Shown: positions 1 to 12,616 of the stretch, in pieces
How the letters are laid out: each line of letters begins with the position of its first letter
How positions within the stretch are numbered: position 1 is the stretch's first letter
Assembly (NCBI GenBank): GCA_946807835.1
Contig: OX327706.1
Span: 20,077,001 to 20,141,000 of the forward strand
From: Ailanthus altissimus
Taxonomy: Eukaryota > Streptophyta > Magnoliopsida > Sapindales > Simaroubaceae
Reading direction: 5' to 3'
Length of the DNA stretch: 64,000 bases
Notes under the pieces: generated by a model
Seen by the model: only the letters and a program-made list of their open reading frames with translations
Databases searched by the model: none
What the model was told of the DNA's origin: nothing
Program-made: the position numbers and the translations under genes

Positions 1-795
1 AAATTGAAATTGGATTTAAAATTATGACATTTAACGTAATTGAAATTGAAATTGAAATTAGAATTACGACATTTAATGTAATTGAAATTGGAAATGAAAT
101 TATAGTATTTAATGTAATTAAAATAAAAATTAGATTTAGAATTATAATATTTAATGTAATTGAAATCGAAATTGAATTTGGAATTATAACATTTAACATA
201 ATTGAATTTAATATTAGAATCAATATTATAATATTTAACGTAATTAAAATTGAAATTAAAATTGAAATTAAAATTGAAATTAAAATTGAAATTAAAATTG
301 AAATTATAACAGTTAACGTAATTAAAATCGAAATTGAATTTTAAATTATAATAGTTAACGTATTAAAATAAAAAATTAAAATTAAAATTATAAAATTTAA
401 TATAATTAAAATTGAAACTCGGTTTAGAATTATAACATAAGTGAAATTAAAATTGAAATTGAAATTATAATATTTTAACGTAATTGAAATCAAAATTAGA
501 ATAAGAATTATAATATTTAACATAATTAATATCAAAATTAAAATTATAACTATAACATTAACGTAATTAAAATCGAAATTGAATTTAGAGTTATAATATT
601 TAACGTAATTAAAATCGAAATTAGATTTAGAATTATAATATTTAATGTAATTAAAATTAAAATTAAAATATTTAACGTAATTGAAATTATAATATTTATC
701 GTAATTAAAATCGAGATTAGATTTAAAATTATAACATTTAATATAATTAAAATTAAATTAAAGTTAAAATTATAACATTTAATGTATATAAAATT
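1..795. repeat. A+T-rich minisatellite-like array
   Basis: Degenerate tandem array built from two alternating modules: runs of the hexamer gaaatt/aaaatt and a spacer resembling ataatatttaacgtaatt. Repeat length varies (roughly 35-60 bp) because the number of hexamers changes from unit to unit. The open reading frames seen in both strands here are products of the repeat (Ile/Glu/Asn/Phe only) and are not genes. The array runs off the left edge, so its full size is unknown. Confidence 0.8.
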
Positions 796-2448
796 AGAAG
801 TATAATTGATATTATTTTAATTACTATAATTTAAAAAATTTTAATTAAATTAATATTATAATTTTATTTTTTATTATATTAATTCAAAATCCACTTAAAA
901 TTCGCGAATAACCCATTGCGAATTTTGTAATAAATACAAACTCGCAAATACAGATTTGATAATAATACTCTAAATCCACAACAAATTTAAAAAATATATA
1001 ATATTTTATTTTTATACAAATATAAATATAATATTAAACGTATCCGTCACAAACCCACCCATACCATCCCTATTCCATTCCTTTAACTTACATCCCCTGT
1101 TTTCGGAACAAAACAAACGTAACCTTTACCCTTTGGCTACCCCTTGTTTAGATTTTGCTAGTGCAAAAAGCTGGGAGGAGGAATATAAAATAAACCAACA
1201 ACCGCACACACCGAGTTGCTCCTCAAAACTCAAAAGGCACAAAAGTAGGCTTTTCAAATGCACAGGTATTGAAGCACGGGCCTCGTATATATAGTACATC
1301 TTAAGATAATGATTGCATATAGACAAAAATTGTATAACAGAGGCTGTTTGGTTGATAGGAAAATAAAAATAAGTGAGAGGAAAAGAGAAGAATTCTGAAT
1401 TGCTATAAACCGTATTTTAGAAGCCTTTTATTTTCACACCCTTACACTTAGAAGTAGCTGATATTTATACTACTTAATTGTAACTAATTGATATATAACA
1501 ATTATAACAAACTATAACAGCTATAATAAATTATGATGAGTCAACATAACAACTTAGTGTACAATTCTTTACGTGCTTCATCAACTTATACTCTGCTGTA
1601 GATTCTTCAGCATATCAGCTGAACTTGACCTGCAGATTCTGCATATTGTATACATGTAACAAATTGCAACAGTGTTTTGCAATTGGACTCAAATGAGCAG
1701 CTCCTTGCTCTTTGACAACATGTTTGGGTCCCATATCGCATACTATGTTTCTGAACATTGAAAAACCAAACTTTAATGTTTCATTTAACCTAATGTCTTC
1801 TCAAAGTTCGAAATTTGCCCTTGGAAGCCCTTCTCATTTCTGGATTTGTGTACGTATAGGCTATATTTCAGTTGCAAAATTTTACTCTTTTGGCTAGCTG
1901 TAAAAGAGATGATTTAAATGAAGCATAATGCCAATGGTAATCACTTTTAACACGAAAGCTGGAAACTACTGAATCATCCTTGCACCACAACAACACTCTT
2001 CGTTACATGAACAATAGTGGATTTGCACTGATATTGTGAAACAAAAATACAAACACAATGAAAGGTTTGTCTACAAACAACATTCATTGCAAATCTGAGA
2101 CGACTTTTATTGTAAGATACAAACACTTCACATGCTAAGAGGCACTAATTTGCATCAACCGCTCCCAGTGAATAAATCTTATTCCAAATCACACCTTGCC
2201 ATTATTAACTGCTACCTGAATTATGGATGTAGCAGGCTGCGCTACATGGCTCTGGCGCTGATACTGACATAAATTAATCAATCGATTAATTAATGTAGCT
2301 ATTAAGGCATGATTGAACCACAGATGCAGGAAACGAGAAATTTCCTTACTTTGGCAAAGAATCAATTTCTGTTTGTCTCAGACTTGCAACATATATTGCT
2401 ACAGGTGAGGAAAGGTTATGGCAACCAGGATCTAATACCATCTGCAAC
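796..2448. other. Intergenic, no gene recognised
   Basis: A+T-rich DNA after the minisatellite. About 1330-1700 has a composition and phrase structure (repeated ataacaa/ctataac) reminiscent of a decayed copia LTR, but I found no partner or target duplication. The part nearest 2449 is presumably the 3' UTR and downstream flank of the minus-strand APS kinase gene. No long ORF with a recognisable domain. Confidence 0.5.
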
Positions 2449-5424
2449 TTAGGCTTGCAGGTATCCTTTCTCATCCAAGTAAGATATAACAGTTTCGGCC
2501 ATATCACCCGGGGAAGGACAGTTGTTTCCTTTCTGTTCCAGTACTATCTGCAAAAGATGATGCTTTCAATTTTAATTGTTTGAATCTAAAAACTTTCGTT
2601 TGCAACTAAGAGGAGAGAAAAGAAAAGCATGATATATTGAACTTGCAGCAAACCAGTGTAAGAATCTGCGCGACTCCAGTTTAAAAGATGTTCCAGACTT
2701 ATTAGGTTAGGTGTGTGAATTGAGGTAGTCAAGATCAGACACTTTCAACAGGATCAGACTATTATTAACCAGATAATAGCCATTTCCTCCGACAAATGTT
2801 GGTTACTACTCGTAGAGAGTACTACCCGTTTTCTTAAAAATTATTATTGACTTGCGGGGACAATATTACATGTTTGTTGCTTTTTTAGATCATACACCAT
2901 TCATTTAGATAGATGTACATGTTGTGCAAGTTTGAATCTACACCAAACATGCATACCAACCTCACAGTTTAGTGGCAGTTCATATGGATCATCAATTCCC
3001 GTAAAACCTGTAACACACAGAACAAACATCTCATACCGACTTCCATATTGAGAACCAAATACACCAGATACGAAAAAACATCTGACATCCAAACAGGCAA
3101 AATTCATATGCAAATTAGACAATACCTTTGATTTTCCCTGCTCGTGCAAGCTTGTAGAGGCCCTTGGGGTCCCTTCCCTCGCACACTTGGAGAGGCACAT
3201 CCATGTACACCTGTAAAGATAATTTTTTTGAATTTTAACCGGCAACAGTAATTAGTGAATCTTCATTGGTTCAAAAGTTCTTTCCTTTGTACCAATGCAA
3301 AACATAGACTAAACCATTATCAAGCACCACATACCTCAACGAAATCTCCTTCTGGCAATAGTGCACGGCAGGCATCTCGATCTTTTCTATAAGGAGAGAT
3401 CAAACTAGCTATGCAAATAAGACCAGCATCTGCAAAGAGTTTTGCTACCTCTCCTGAAAATATGAAAACAGCAGATTGTAAGAAAGAATAAAAAGAAATT
3501 ATTTGAGAATAAGATTTACAAAACACACAATAGACATTACCAATCCTACGTATGTTTTCCTCACGATCTTCTGCTTTGAAACTGAGGTCACGGTTCAGTC
3601 CATGCCGACAGTTGTCCCCATCAAGAATGTAGGTTAGTTTTCCTCTTGCATGCAAGGCTCGACTCAAAGCACAGGCCAAAGTGCTTTTTCCTAAAATAAG
3701 AATTTAGAGCAATGTGAAAGGGATAGAGAGGACAGTGTAATGAAATTCAGGGTAAAGAGAGGTTCTCAAGTAAAATAAAGAACCTTCATATTTATCATAA
3801 AAGACATGTTAAATTTTCATGAGACCAAAGAGCAAAATAAAAAATTATTTCCAGTGTTCTATACTGGTGCCCCTCAATTCATTTAAAGAAACATGTCATT
3901 AACGAACCTGAACCACTGAGACCAGTAATCCATATGACGCAGCCCTTTTGCTGCAGTAACTGCTGCCTATCGTGTTTATCCACTGAACTTTTGTGCCACA
4001 AGACGTTTGATGAATTTCCAACGGTAGAAATCTGGTGCATATTTTTACCTGTTAGACGGTAAAAATTAGAACCCTTAATAGATCCATGCGAGCAAAAACA
4101 ATATGTTTAATAAACAACAAGTTTGGAACCACAGTTGAAGAAGCAAATTTAAGAAGTCAAGAGTAACAGTGGCATTTATGTGCAGGAGTAAAAATTCTGA
4201 TCGCTAAAACAGAAGCCACACATTTCACTTCATCAGAATTTCCATTACAGACACATTTTAAATATGACTACAACGAATTCAACTCCAACAAATAACTTCA
4301 CCAGCTAGTCAGCTAGCTAAAACAAATAATTGTTGGAAAGAATTAGGTACACTTACGACAACATTACACAACTAGAACTGCTATGTCTAGAGAAGGGCCC
4401 CAAAAAGTGTTAAATTGAAAATCCTACGATTATCTTCTTTATCTTTCTAATCTAAAAGTAATAAACTGTATAAACTTTACAGAAGTTAGTTCAAGAATTA
4501 AAGATAGTACCCAAAATTTCAACTCAAAAATAGCATGCCCTCTTTGTTCTTATTTACAGTAAGTGAACATTTTGAAGCAAAAGTAGACCTTCAAATTCAA
4601 AACTCTATGCTTAACAGAAACTATTGCAGTAAGTCACACATTATGAATCACATAATAGCAGCTATTATGAATAATACTCTACATACAAACTACTAATACA
4701 AACTAATGTGACATGATATGATTGGATGAGTAATTATCACATCTCTTAATCTCATTTATAGTATTGACAGCTTTTATTAACTCATTTAATTAAATCATGC
4801 CACCTCAAATTGTATAGATGAGTTTGTATAAATAGTACTAACTCTTTTATTATTTCTAGAATCACCAGATTAAAATAAGAAAAGAAAATAACAAAAGAAA
4901 TCAAGAAATGAACAGTGCTGAAGAGCTTATTTCCAACAAGGCAACCGCCATTCAAATTTGGTAACATTCTACGACATCTTCTCAATTGAAAATAAAAATA
5001 TCAACTAAAACCAAAAGTAATAAAAGGACAAACATGCACACAGAAATAAACAAAAACATACCATAAGCAATGAGTACTATTCTTGATTCTTATCCCAAAA
5101 AATATCAAAAAATATATATAATATAGTTTATTTTTCTCAAAATTAAAAAGCAAAAAAAACGTGAAAGTTGGAAACAATAATACCAGAAATGGCAGTAGAT
5201 TCATTAACCACTGACGCAGTTGACGACGACTCTTCTATTGTCTTAATCGGCTGCAAGGACCGCAACCTCACTTTACCACCACGAACACGACAAAAACCGA
5301 TCCTTGACACGTAGACAAATCCTAAGCTCTTCGCCGACGGTCCAGAGTCAACCTCCGGCGGCCTCCAAGAACCGCCAATCCCGGGCCAAGATTGAGCTCC
5401 TTGTACGGCGGCAGCCTTCTCCAT
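2449..5424 (-). CDS. APK: Adenylyl-sulfate (APS) kinase, plastid-type
   Basis: Seven exons on the minus strand: 5424-5184, 4048-3908, 3690-3541, 3453-3335, 3210-3126, 3007-2961, 2547-2449. All introns are GT-AG and the phases close to a 294-codon reading frame (293 aa), usual for plant APS kinases. The enzyme phosphorylates adenosine 5'-phosphosulfate with ATP to PAPS, the sulfuryl donor for sulfation of glucosinolates, peptides and other metabolites. Exon 1 encodes a Ser/Arg-rich leader without kinase motifs, compatible with a plastid transit peptide. Exons 2-3 join to form the P-loop GLSGSGKST. Exon 3 has the family motif [13 protein letters not shown], exon 4 the segment [12 protein letters not shown], and exon 6 [10 protein letters not shown] chose the ATG at 5424 (MEKAAA); an in-frame ATG at 5511 lies beyond a GA repeat that looks like 5' UTR. 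Which APK paralogue this is cannot be told by eye. Confidence 0.95.
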
Positions 5425-5460
5425 AGGCCAAAGCAAATCAGAATAGACGCTATTGTCAAC

Positions 5461-5489
5461 AGAGAGAGAGAGAGAGAGAGAGAGAGAAG
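5461..5489. repeat. (GA)n microsatellite in APS kinase 5' leader
   Basis: About 14 uninterrupted GA dinucleotides directly upstream of the chosen APS kinase start, with a shorter GA run near 5540. On the transcript strand this is a (CT)n tract, common in plant 5' UTRs. Confidence 0.85.
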
Positions 5490-5624
5490 ACTCTCGGCGA
5501 ATGTGAATCAACCGAAAATACAGGCGAGCTTGGCGGAGGAGAGAGAGAGAAAAAGAGGTTGGTTATATAACTGTAAATCGGGTTTAAAATTTGGAATGAG
5601 ACTCCGCGTTTGTTTATGAAATTG

Positions 5625-7502
5625 ATGATACACGTATATTATCAAGTTGATTCAGAGAAAGTGGCCTCGTTAAAAAATCGAGTTTGATTAAATATTATTG
5701 AGAGGGAAAGGTGGTTAGATTGGATTCGAAGAGTTCAGTGGAATTTTTGGAAGCTGAGTCGGAGTGTGTGCTTAATATTTCAGGAAAAATGGGGGAAAGT
5801 GTTTTTATAACAATAATTGAATTTGAATGGAATGGACAACTGGGCAGATTTTTTTATTTAATTGGCGGAGTGGGTGCTTGAAGTGAATGGTGACGTGGCC
5901 TTGTTGTTTATTTGTGCGTTTGCGTGGAGTAGATGGACCGTCTCATTTCGTTCACCTGGTGCTCGCTTTGCTGTCTTTTCCTACAATGAATTATGGAATT
6001 TGGTTTACAGCACATACCACTTTAATAGTAGTATTTAGGGATAAAATTTAGATTTAGATTCGGGGTTTTTTCAATCCGAATTTAGATTTAGATTTTTTTT
6101 TTGTTATAAACTCAGAATTCAGATTTTATTTGGAATTTTTTAAATTGGAATAGATCTGAGTTTAAACTCGATTTTTTTTTAATTTTTTAAGGTCAAATTT
6201 AAAATTTAAGGTATTTATTTTATAAAAATAATTATTAAATTCTTATATATTAAAAGTTAAAAATTGTAAGAATTAATTTTGAAATATTTTAAAATATAAA
6301 AAAATTTGGATCCAAATCGAATTTTCATATTTTAATAAAACCCGGATCTATATTTTTAAAAAAAAAATTTAAATCTAAGAAAAAATTAGAATTTTCTTAG
6401 ACCGAACCAAGTTTTTAGGTTTTCTTAAATTTGAATCTAAGCTAAATTACCATTTTTAATAGTATTAACACATTTCAAACTTTATATTTGAATTGTACCT
6501 TAATAAAATTATATATAATCAATTATTTATTTTATAAATCTCTAATTTTAAATTTTATTTATTGAGATAATAAATAATGTATTATTCATTAAATAGATTT
6601 ATAAATTTTTTAAATTATCTATTACCGTATTTCATTATTTATGCAAATATCCTTTCAATTGAGATGTTAGATGTCTCGTTTGTACATTAATTTTTAAATT
6701 TTATAATATATTTCAAAGTTTTTTTAATAAACAATGTTTAACAATATTTTTTATTTAAAAGATAAATGATTTCTTTACCATAGACATTTTGATAAAAATA
6801 TTTTTTGAGACCTTGTGTTTTTAGAAGTTATTTTATAATAGCACTTAAAGATTTCCACTTTTTTTTAAAAAAAAAAAAAGTAATCACAAGTAAGAGGAGT
6901 TGAGTAATAATTAAATCATTTTTTTTATAAAAGTATTATGTTAAATATAAACAATAACGTTGCATTAAAATAAATAATATTATATTTCTGAAATTTTAAT
7001 TTCAAAATTTTTATTTAAGTGATATGTCAATCATTCGTTAAATAGTTAATTTTATAACTTTTAAAATTATTATTACACCATTTTATTATTTAATAATTAT
7101 TTGACACATCATTTAAAAATTAAAATTTAAAAAGTGTAATATTACTCACATTAAATTTTTTTATAATATCACAATATTAGGACAAAAATAAGTATAATTT
7201 GAACATAATATTTTTATTTTTTTAATTTTCTATTTATGAAAATAAACTATCCCATTGCTTCAAAATCCTTTATAAACCAGGCATGAGCAAGATTTAAAAT
7301 TTAAATTTCTTGTCCATTTCAAAGGTTTACATTTATTACTTAGACTATCCATCACAATATAAATGGTGCTAACATTTTCTTATTAGAAGCGTGAGAGTGA
7401 AGAAAAGAAGAGAAATATGAGAAAATGATCTATACATATAATATACTAAATCATATATTTTATATATTAAGTTTTTTTGGTACCATGGTAAAAGAGATCT
7501 AA
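5625..7502. other. A+T-rich intergenic DNA, no gene recognised
   Basis: Very A+T-rich. About 6040-6440 contains repeated, partly inverted phrases (tttagatttagattcggg, aatccgaatttagattt, ctaagaaaaaattagaat), suggesting an old non-coding repeat. No ORF with a recognisable domain. The proximal part should hold the promoter of the APS kinase gene. Confidence 0.5.
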
Positions 7503-7647
7503 CATTATTTGATAAATTGATAAGTCGAATATTCTCGGCCCACCAAGCAAAACTGGTGGTTTCTTGGTCACGACCTGCTACAGCTAAAGTTTCATTAAAG
7601 AGCATTTTCACGGGGTAAAGTCTCCTCAAGGAATATAAGGTTTTCAT
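7503..7647 (-). pseudogene. psbC: Nuclear plastid DNA: 5' end of psbC (CP43)
   Basis: Minus-strand reading from the ATG at 7647 closely matches the beginning of the chloroplast photosystem II CP43 protein, including [19 protein letters not shown] and the following RLINLS, with scattered substitutions. The GTG alternative psbC start is also present at 7611. Similarity stops abruptly near 7503, so only about 48 codons remain. It cannot encode CP43 and is a fossil of plastid DNA transferred to the nucleus. Confidence 0.92.
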
Positions 7648-7695
7648 GAGATTGATTTTGAGCCGCCATCCAAGCACGGATACCCTCGTTTAAAT
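7595..7695 (-). pseudogene. psbD: Nuclear plastid DNA: 3' end of psbD (D2)
   Basis: The last ~33 codons of the chloroplast D2 protein gene, recognisable by [12 protein letters not shown] and the C-terminal segment ending in NAL before a stop at 7597-7595. It overlaps the psbC start by 53 bp from the ATG (17 bp from the GTG), the overlap found in land-plant plastid genomes. This shows the pair was acquired as one piece of plastid DNA. Similarity is lost upstream of about 7695. Confidence 0.92.
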
Positions 7696-8159
7696 GAGCA
7701 AGGAATACCTGTCTTTCTACTAAACAGGATGTATTGAACTTATAATTCATTAAATACTTTTTATAACTGTCAACTAAGTATCGTAAGTAAATTGTTCCCG
7801 ATTGTTTACTAATCGTGCTCATTGAAGAGAATAATTACGAGCAAAGGATTAAATTTTTAAAGCCTTATAAATTTATTATTATCCATACTAGTGAATGACT
7901 AATTAATTTTAGGACAATGTTATTAGTATGCCTTTTTTCTTTACTTGAAGCCAAGTTTTTTCTTTCCTTATCAATTAGTTTTACTTATAATTATGTTGTT
8001 AATACTTTTTATATTTTATATAATGATTATTTATAATTTATATATAATTAGTAATATTTAAAATTAATATCTCCAACAATCTAAAAGTCAAATACTGTTT
8101 ATACTTTTAATTGATTTTTTATGATTTTAAAAGTTTTTTATGATATGAAAGGGTTAAAG
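7696..8159. other. Intergenic, no gene recognised
   Basis: A+T-rich DNA between the plastid insert and the Mutator-like remnant. An open frame continues through part of it on the minus strand but carries no domain I recognise. Confidence 0.4.
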
Positions 8160-9902
8160 AATGTCAGAAGCCTAAGGTTTGGCAAAAGTGTTTGAAAGAC
8201 TCCTATAGTTTTTAAAATATCTAAAACAGCTTCATTCATTAGTAGTTTTTGTTTGTTTAAATAAAAGTAAGGTTAAGATAGTATTTGACATTAGGGTCTT
8301 TGATTTTAAAGAATATGTACATTATGTGCCATCCGATAGATGTAGTTTAATAGCCTTAGAAGTTGCAGCATGTGAGAAGATTTTTAATAACCCTTATTGC
8401 CATGGAAAAAATTTAAGATATGCCTTATAATACCTAATTGGTCACGATATTCTATAAGACTGAATGATGATAGTAAGTTGGTTAGTTTAATTAACAAGTG
8501 TGTGAGAACAGGGTGGTACAAAAATGGTTATAAAGGTTGAAGTATTGCCATTAGAAATGTTCACACCCCCAGTTAAGGCACCAAAAGGACTTAAACATAT
8601 TGTTGGCACAACAAAACCTAAAAGAAAATTATTCTTTGACCCAACAAACAGCCTAATTTATGCCTAAGATTGTCCTTTAACTTATACTGACATTTCTGCC
8701 TTTACCCTAAACTAATATGCTACTCCTCGACCATATCAATCATATCATAACTATACTAAACCATTGTCTTAGGTTTACTAAGCCTCACAAATTAGTTTTG
8801 CTAGCCCACCCCAGAAAAGATAAGCACGTGAAGTTGTGCCACCAAGTCTTTTCAATGAATTCCAATTCTAAGTATATAAGAAATCCTTAGCCTACCAGAG
8901 CAACCAAACTCAATGCAAATATAACATAATGTGCCACATATCCCTAATCTATTAAAGCATCAAACTCAGTGCAACTAGAACACAATGTGCCACAACAATA
9001 AAACTCACTGACACATACTTCTACCTTACAACAATAACCTAACTCAAATGAACCAAACACTTCTACCTTATGATTGAAACCAGATCATAACATGTTACAC
9101 ACTTCGACCTCACCACAACAACCAAACTCAGATAAACTATAGTTGAACGAGGATGAAACCCTTTGGTTAAATAATGAAATTAAAGAGGATGCTGATATTA
9201 GTTATAAGAAGGCATTAGAAAATGTTGATCTAATAGTGAGTGCTGAGACTGGTAGTGTTAGTGAAGGTAAAGGTGATCAAATTTTATCGAATTATGAATC
9301 AGATGATAGAGATGAATGAATCATCTCATCTTTTGATGATGACAACGAAGTTAGAAGAATAAGTGGTAAATTATGGAGGGAATATAAAAAAATAGGGTCT
9401 AATGAAGAAAAAAAATTATATGTTAGGATAGAATTTAAAAATGTGGTAGAATTTATACTAGTGTTAAAAAAACACTATGTGGTTTATGAGGATTTTGAGC
9501 TGAAAAGATAATAAAAAAAAAAAGGAGGTTCAAAGTAAGATGTGCATCAATAGATTATTCATGGTATATATATGCTGCCAATACTGAATTTGGTATTGTT
9601 TTTAGAATCCAATAGTTAGTGGATAAGCATAATTGTAATAGAGTATCAAAAATAAAGAAGCAACTTACATATGGATTGCATCAATCTTGCAATCCAGATT
9701 GAAGGATAACCCTAGAATTCTTTTTAGAGCATTAAATCGGGAACTGATTTCAAAGTATGGAGTGAATTATAGTAGAAAAAAATTATATAAAGCCAAGCTT
9801 GTGAAAATGAAGTTTAAAATGCCAGTGGAAGATGGTCCTATTGAGTTTGAGAGGTTCATGTTTAGCTTTCCTGTACTGACTTTCTTATTCTCTAGATCTT
9901 AA
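8160..9902 (+). pseudogene. Mutator-like (MuDR family) transposase remnant
   Basis: Decayed N-terminal half of a MULE transposase on the plus strand, broken by many stops and frameshifts. About 9320-9640 gives pieces like the MuDR N-terminal domain: an acidic stretch, then a segment of the type FKNVVEFILVLKKHYVV, then residues in the pattern VRCASIDYSWYIYAA that precede the Cys/His finger. About 9687-9830 encodes the typical downstream segment (LNRELISKYGVNYSRKKLY). Upstream, about 8280-8620 appears to be the more variable N-terminus. The catalytic DDE core and C-terminus are missing, the trace ending where a copia gag fragment begins. No terminal inverted repeats were identified. Confidence 0.7.
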
Positions 9903-10262
9903 AGTAGTTTAGTAATTATTTAAAGTGAATGTTTCCATACCATACTTTATAGCACCTTTCACTTCTCTATATGCATTAGGTAGTGAGTTTAAGAGAACAA
10001 TAACTTAATTTTTATTATTGATTATTTCACTAAAATTAGACAAATTAATGCATATTCTTTTAAACTTGTCAAATTCTCTTCTAATGCCTTAAATAAATTT
10101 GTTCAAAAATCAAAGAGTATTTCTTTTAAGAGGATCTTACTAGATAAAGATTTTGAGATATAAAGGGTTTCAAACTTACCTCATAGGTCCCTTGCAATGG
10201 TTTCTTCATTGAATTATTTTAACACATATTTGCCAATTGCAAGATAATTGTATTGTAAGTTG
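9903..10262 (-). pseudogene. Copia gag remnant adjoining an LTR
   Basis: Minus-strand translation gives frameshifted pieces typical of copia-type gag, e.g. the pattern LLNSLPNAYREVKGAIKYG near 9960-10000. It lies directly downstream (in element orientation) of the LTR at 10263-10984, so the two form the 5' part of one truncated element. Pol is absent. Confidence 0.6.
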
Positions 10263-10984
10263 TGTTGAAGCAGAAGCACACAAACAAGTAATATACAACC
10301 TAAGCAATAAGTAATTAAGAAACTAGAGAGAGAAATGGTACAAGAAGAACACACAAAATTACGTGCTTTGACAACTTGCCTACGTCCACGGCGGATTAAG
10401 ATCACTCACTTATGTTATTGAATCACAAGACACTCACAAAGTATGCCTTTTATAAGAAAGACTCACAAAAAAATACTATCTTTTGCAACATAGAGATTTT
10501 CTCTCACTAAGAATCACAAAGTATGCTTAATCACAAAGATATCATTAAGATGTCACTAAGATGTATTTAAAAGCCAATAGAGAGCCTTTATATAGGTTTT
10601 ACGACGTCCTAGGTTTGCCCTAAACGTGTAAGAGTCGTATTAAGAAGTCCTGAAGTAAGTGAGAGACGAAACAAGTCTTAACAAAATAGGAAAGACTTTA
10701 TTGCACTGGGCGTCGTGCGCCCAGCCCTCACTGCCACGACGCTGGTCACTTGGTGCCGCAATGCTCAAGTTCTGTTCTGGGAGCTGCGGCGACCAGGCAA
10801 CACCTAGCACCTGGTCGCCACAGCACCCACACCTGGGCACCGTGCCTTCCGTCTTTCACCTCTTTTCGAGTCCGTCTTTGATCCTCACGTACCCTACGCA
10901 CTTGGCTTGCTCTTTAACTTATATTTCGATGATTTTCAATCAATATTCTCATAAGTTGTTTAATCCATTTCTACCCTTTGTTCA
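10263..10984 (-). repeat. Copia-type LTR, minus orientation
   Basis: About 720 bp. The minus strand ends ...GCTTCAACA at 10263. It aligns over its whole length with 43451-44170 read on the plus strand. Matching landmarks include the segment with GAGGATCAAAGA, a G+C-rich middle part (about 10700-10860), and the tail with TTTGTGAGTG, ATTCAATAA and TCTCTCTCTAG. The upper boundary is approximate because the 5' ends of the two copies are diverged. Confidence 0.75.
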
Positions 10985-11630
10985 TCTGTTGCTGACATGC
11001 TTCCATCTTTAGGTTTCAATGAGACTTTGGCTACTTTTTGTTGAATCAACAAGACCTTTATTTTTTTTCTGCTGAAGGCTAAAGACCTTACAGCCATTGT
11101 ACTTCTCACTGCAAACTTTATTGTTTTCATATTGGATCTTGATTGAATGATTTGTGCTTTTATTCAAGAAAAGCTTTCTTGAACCAAGCTTTGGTATAAG
11201 TGTGGTACGACTATTGGATTAACAACCAAACCAACACTCAAAATTATATCCAATCAAAGATTAATCTGACACACAGTAAAAATCAAAGAGACACAAATCT
11301 ATAGTGGTCCGGTGCAGATTGAACCTATATCCATTTACCAAATTAATCAAGCTCACATAACTTGCACTATTAAACTTACTATTTATAACGAAGAATAATA
11401 CACAACAATATTACAGGATGAGCCCCCAAATCTTGCAAGAACAGTTTCTTTATAGGCACTAAAAATTATTCAATAACGAAACCCTAAAAATGATTATCCT
11501 ATTTCTTTCACCAATCACTTTGGAAATACCCTTTTTTATATAAGTAACACAGGTTTTTATGCTACTCTTTCTCTTTCTGCAAATCAGTTGCAGATGAGTC
11601 GCAAACGCAAAACAAAATGACAAAGCATAG
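10985..11630. other. Unclassified repeat-like DNA
   Basis: No ORF or gene motif recognised. The sequence looks like non-coding retrotransposon-derived DNA but I could not pair it with another copy in the window. Confidence 0.35.
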
Positions 11631-12112
11631 TGTCACAGACCTTTCGAGAACCGTGCGGTCTTAGACGCATTGCGTGCTAAGCAACCGAAAAAATTACATA
11701 AAGAAAAGAAGAAACACGCACACCAACTATTTGAAAGAATGCTCTCTATATTGCTGAAGAGAAAACACAAGCTATAAGATGCTTTGTACAAGTGAGGGTC
11801 TCTCATTTATATACTAACAGCCCTATTCAATCGACGGCTGAGATCTAACTGATCTAACGGTGTACATACAAGATAGAATAATATGCTATAGAATATTTCT
11901 AGATGCCATCACATATTCTATAGAATATTCATTTCTTAATTGGGGTTAACAACCCTAAAAAGTCATGGGCTTAGCCCGGTTCTTCATTCATGTCAGTGGA
12001 TCTTCTAGAAGCTCTGACCCGCGATCCATTCCAGTAGCCCTTAAGGCCGCTATAAGGTTTTGTCGCGCACTAAGTGTTCGAGAAAATACTTTAGAACACT
12101 TGGGGTGCGACA
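11631..12112. mobile_element. Candidate solo LTR (482 bp)
   Basis: Begins TGTC and ends GACA, a perfect 4-bp terminal inverted pair with canonical TG...CA ends. It is flanked by the direct repeat atag (11627-11630 and 12113-12116). The interior is less A+T-rich than its surroundings. No internal coding region, so a solo LTR is the simplest reading. The 4-bp rather than 5-bp duplication leaves some doubt. Confidence 0.5.
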
Positions 12113-12594
12113 ATAGCCAATTACTGGGTAGGAAAATTGCTTCCTTTTGAATTGCATAATCCACAAAACAACTTATCTCTTTAGTTTAATTACAAAATTG
12201 CCATTATGAGGAATGTTTCGTTTCGACCTTAATCCTACAATGTAAAACATCGTTATAAACCCCTTGATTTTACTAAAATTACTTTCAAATCATCAAAGCT
12301 TACAATTTGAAAAAGTAATTAAGCTATCTTAAATAGAACTTGATTTTCTAATTTGCATATTATTTGCTAATGAAAGCTTCCTTTGTTTGTGATACTATGT
12401 GTAAAAGATCATCTCTGGGCACGAATGATTGTATTTGATCTTTTTATATATTATTGCTTTGTTTTGAATGAGATTAATAATAATAATCAATTATTTGAAT
12501 GATATAAAAAATAATCGTTTGAATTAAAAACTAAATAAGAGAGAGAGTTTTGCTCTAGTGAGTAATGTGTTTACAATAAATAAATGGTAAGTTG
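12113..12594. other. Intergenic, nothing recognised
   Basis: A+T-rich flank between the candidate solo LTR and the old copia element. No ORF or repeat partner recognised. Confidence 0.4.
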
Positions 12595-12616
12595 ATGCAA
12601 TAAATTATCTTAAAAA

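Noticed and set aside
24..535. ORFs of about 60-106 codons in the minisatellite
   Set aside because: Repetitive Ile/Glu/Asn/Phe translation products of the tandem repeat.
1126..1326. 66-codon minus-strand ORF
   Set aside because: No recognisable domain, splice context or promoter.
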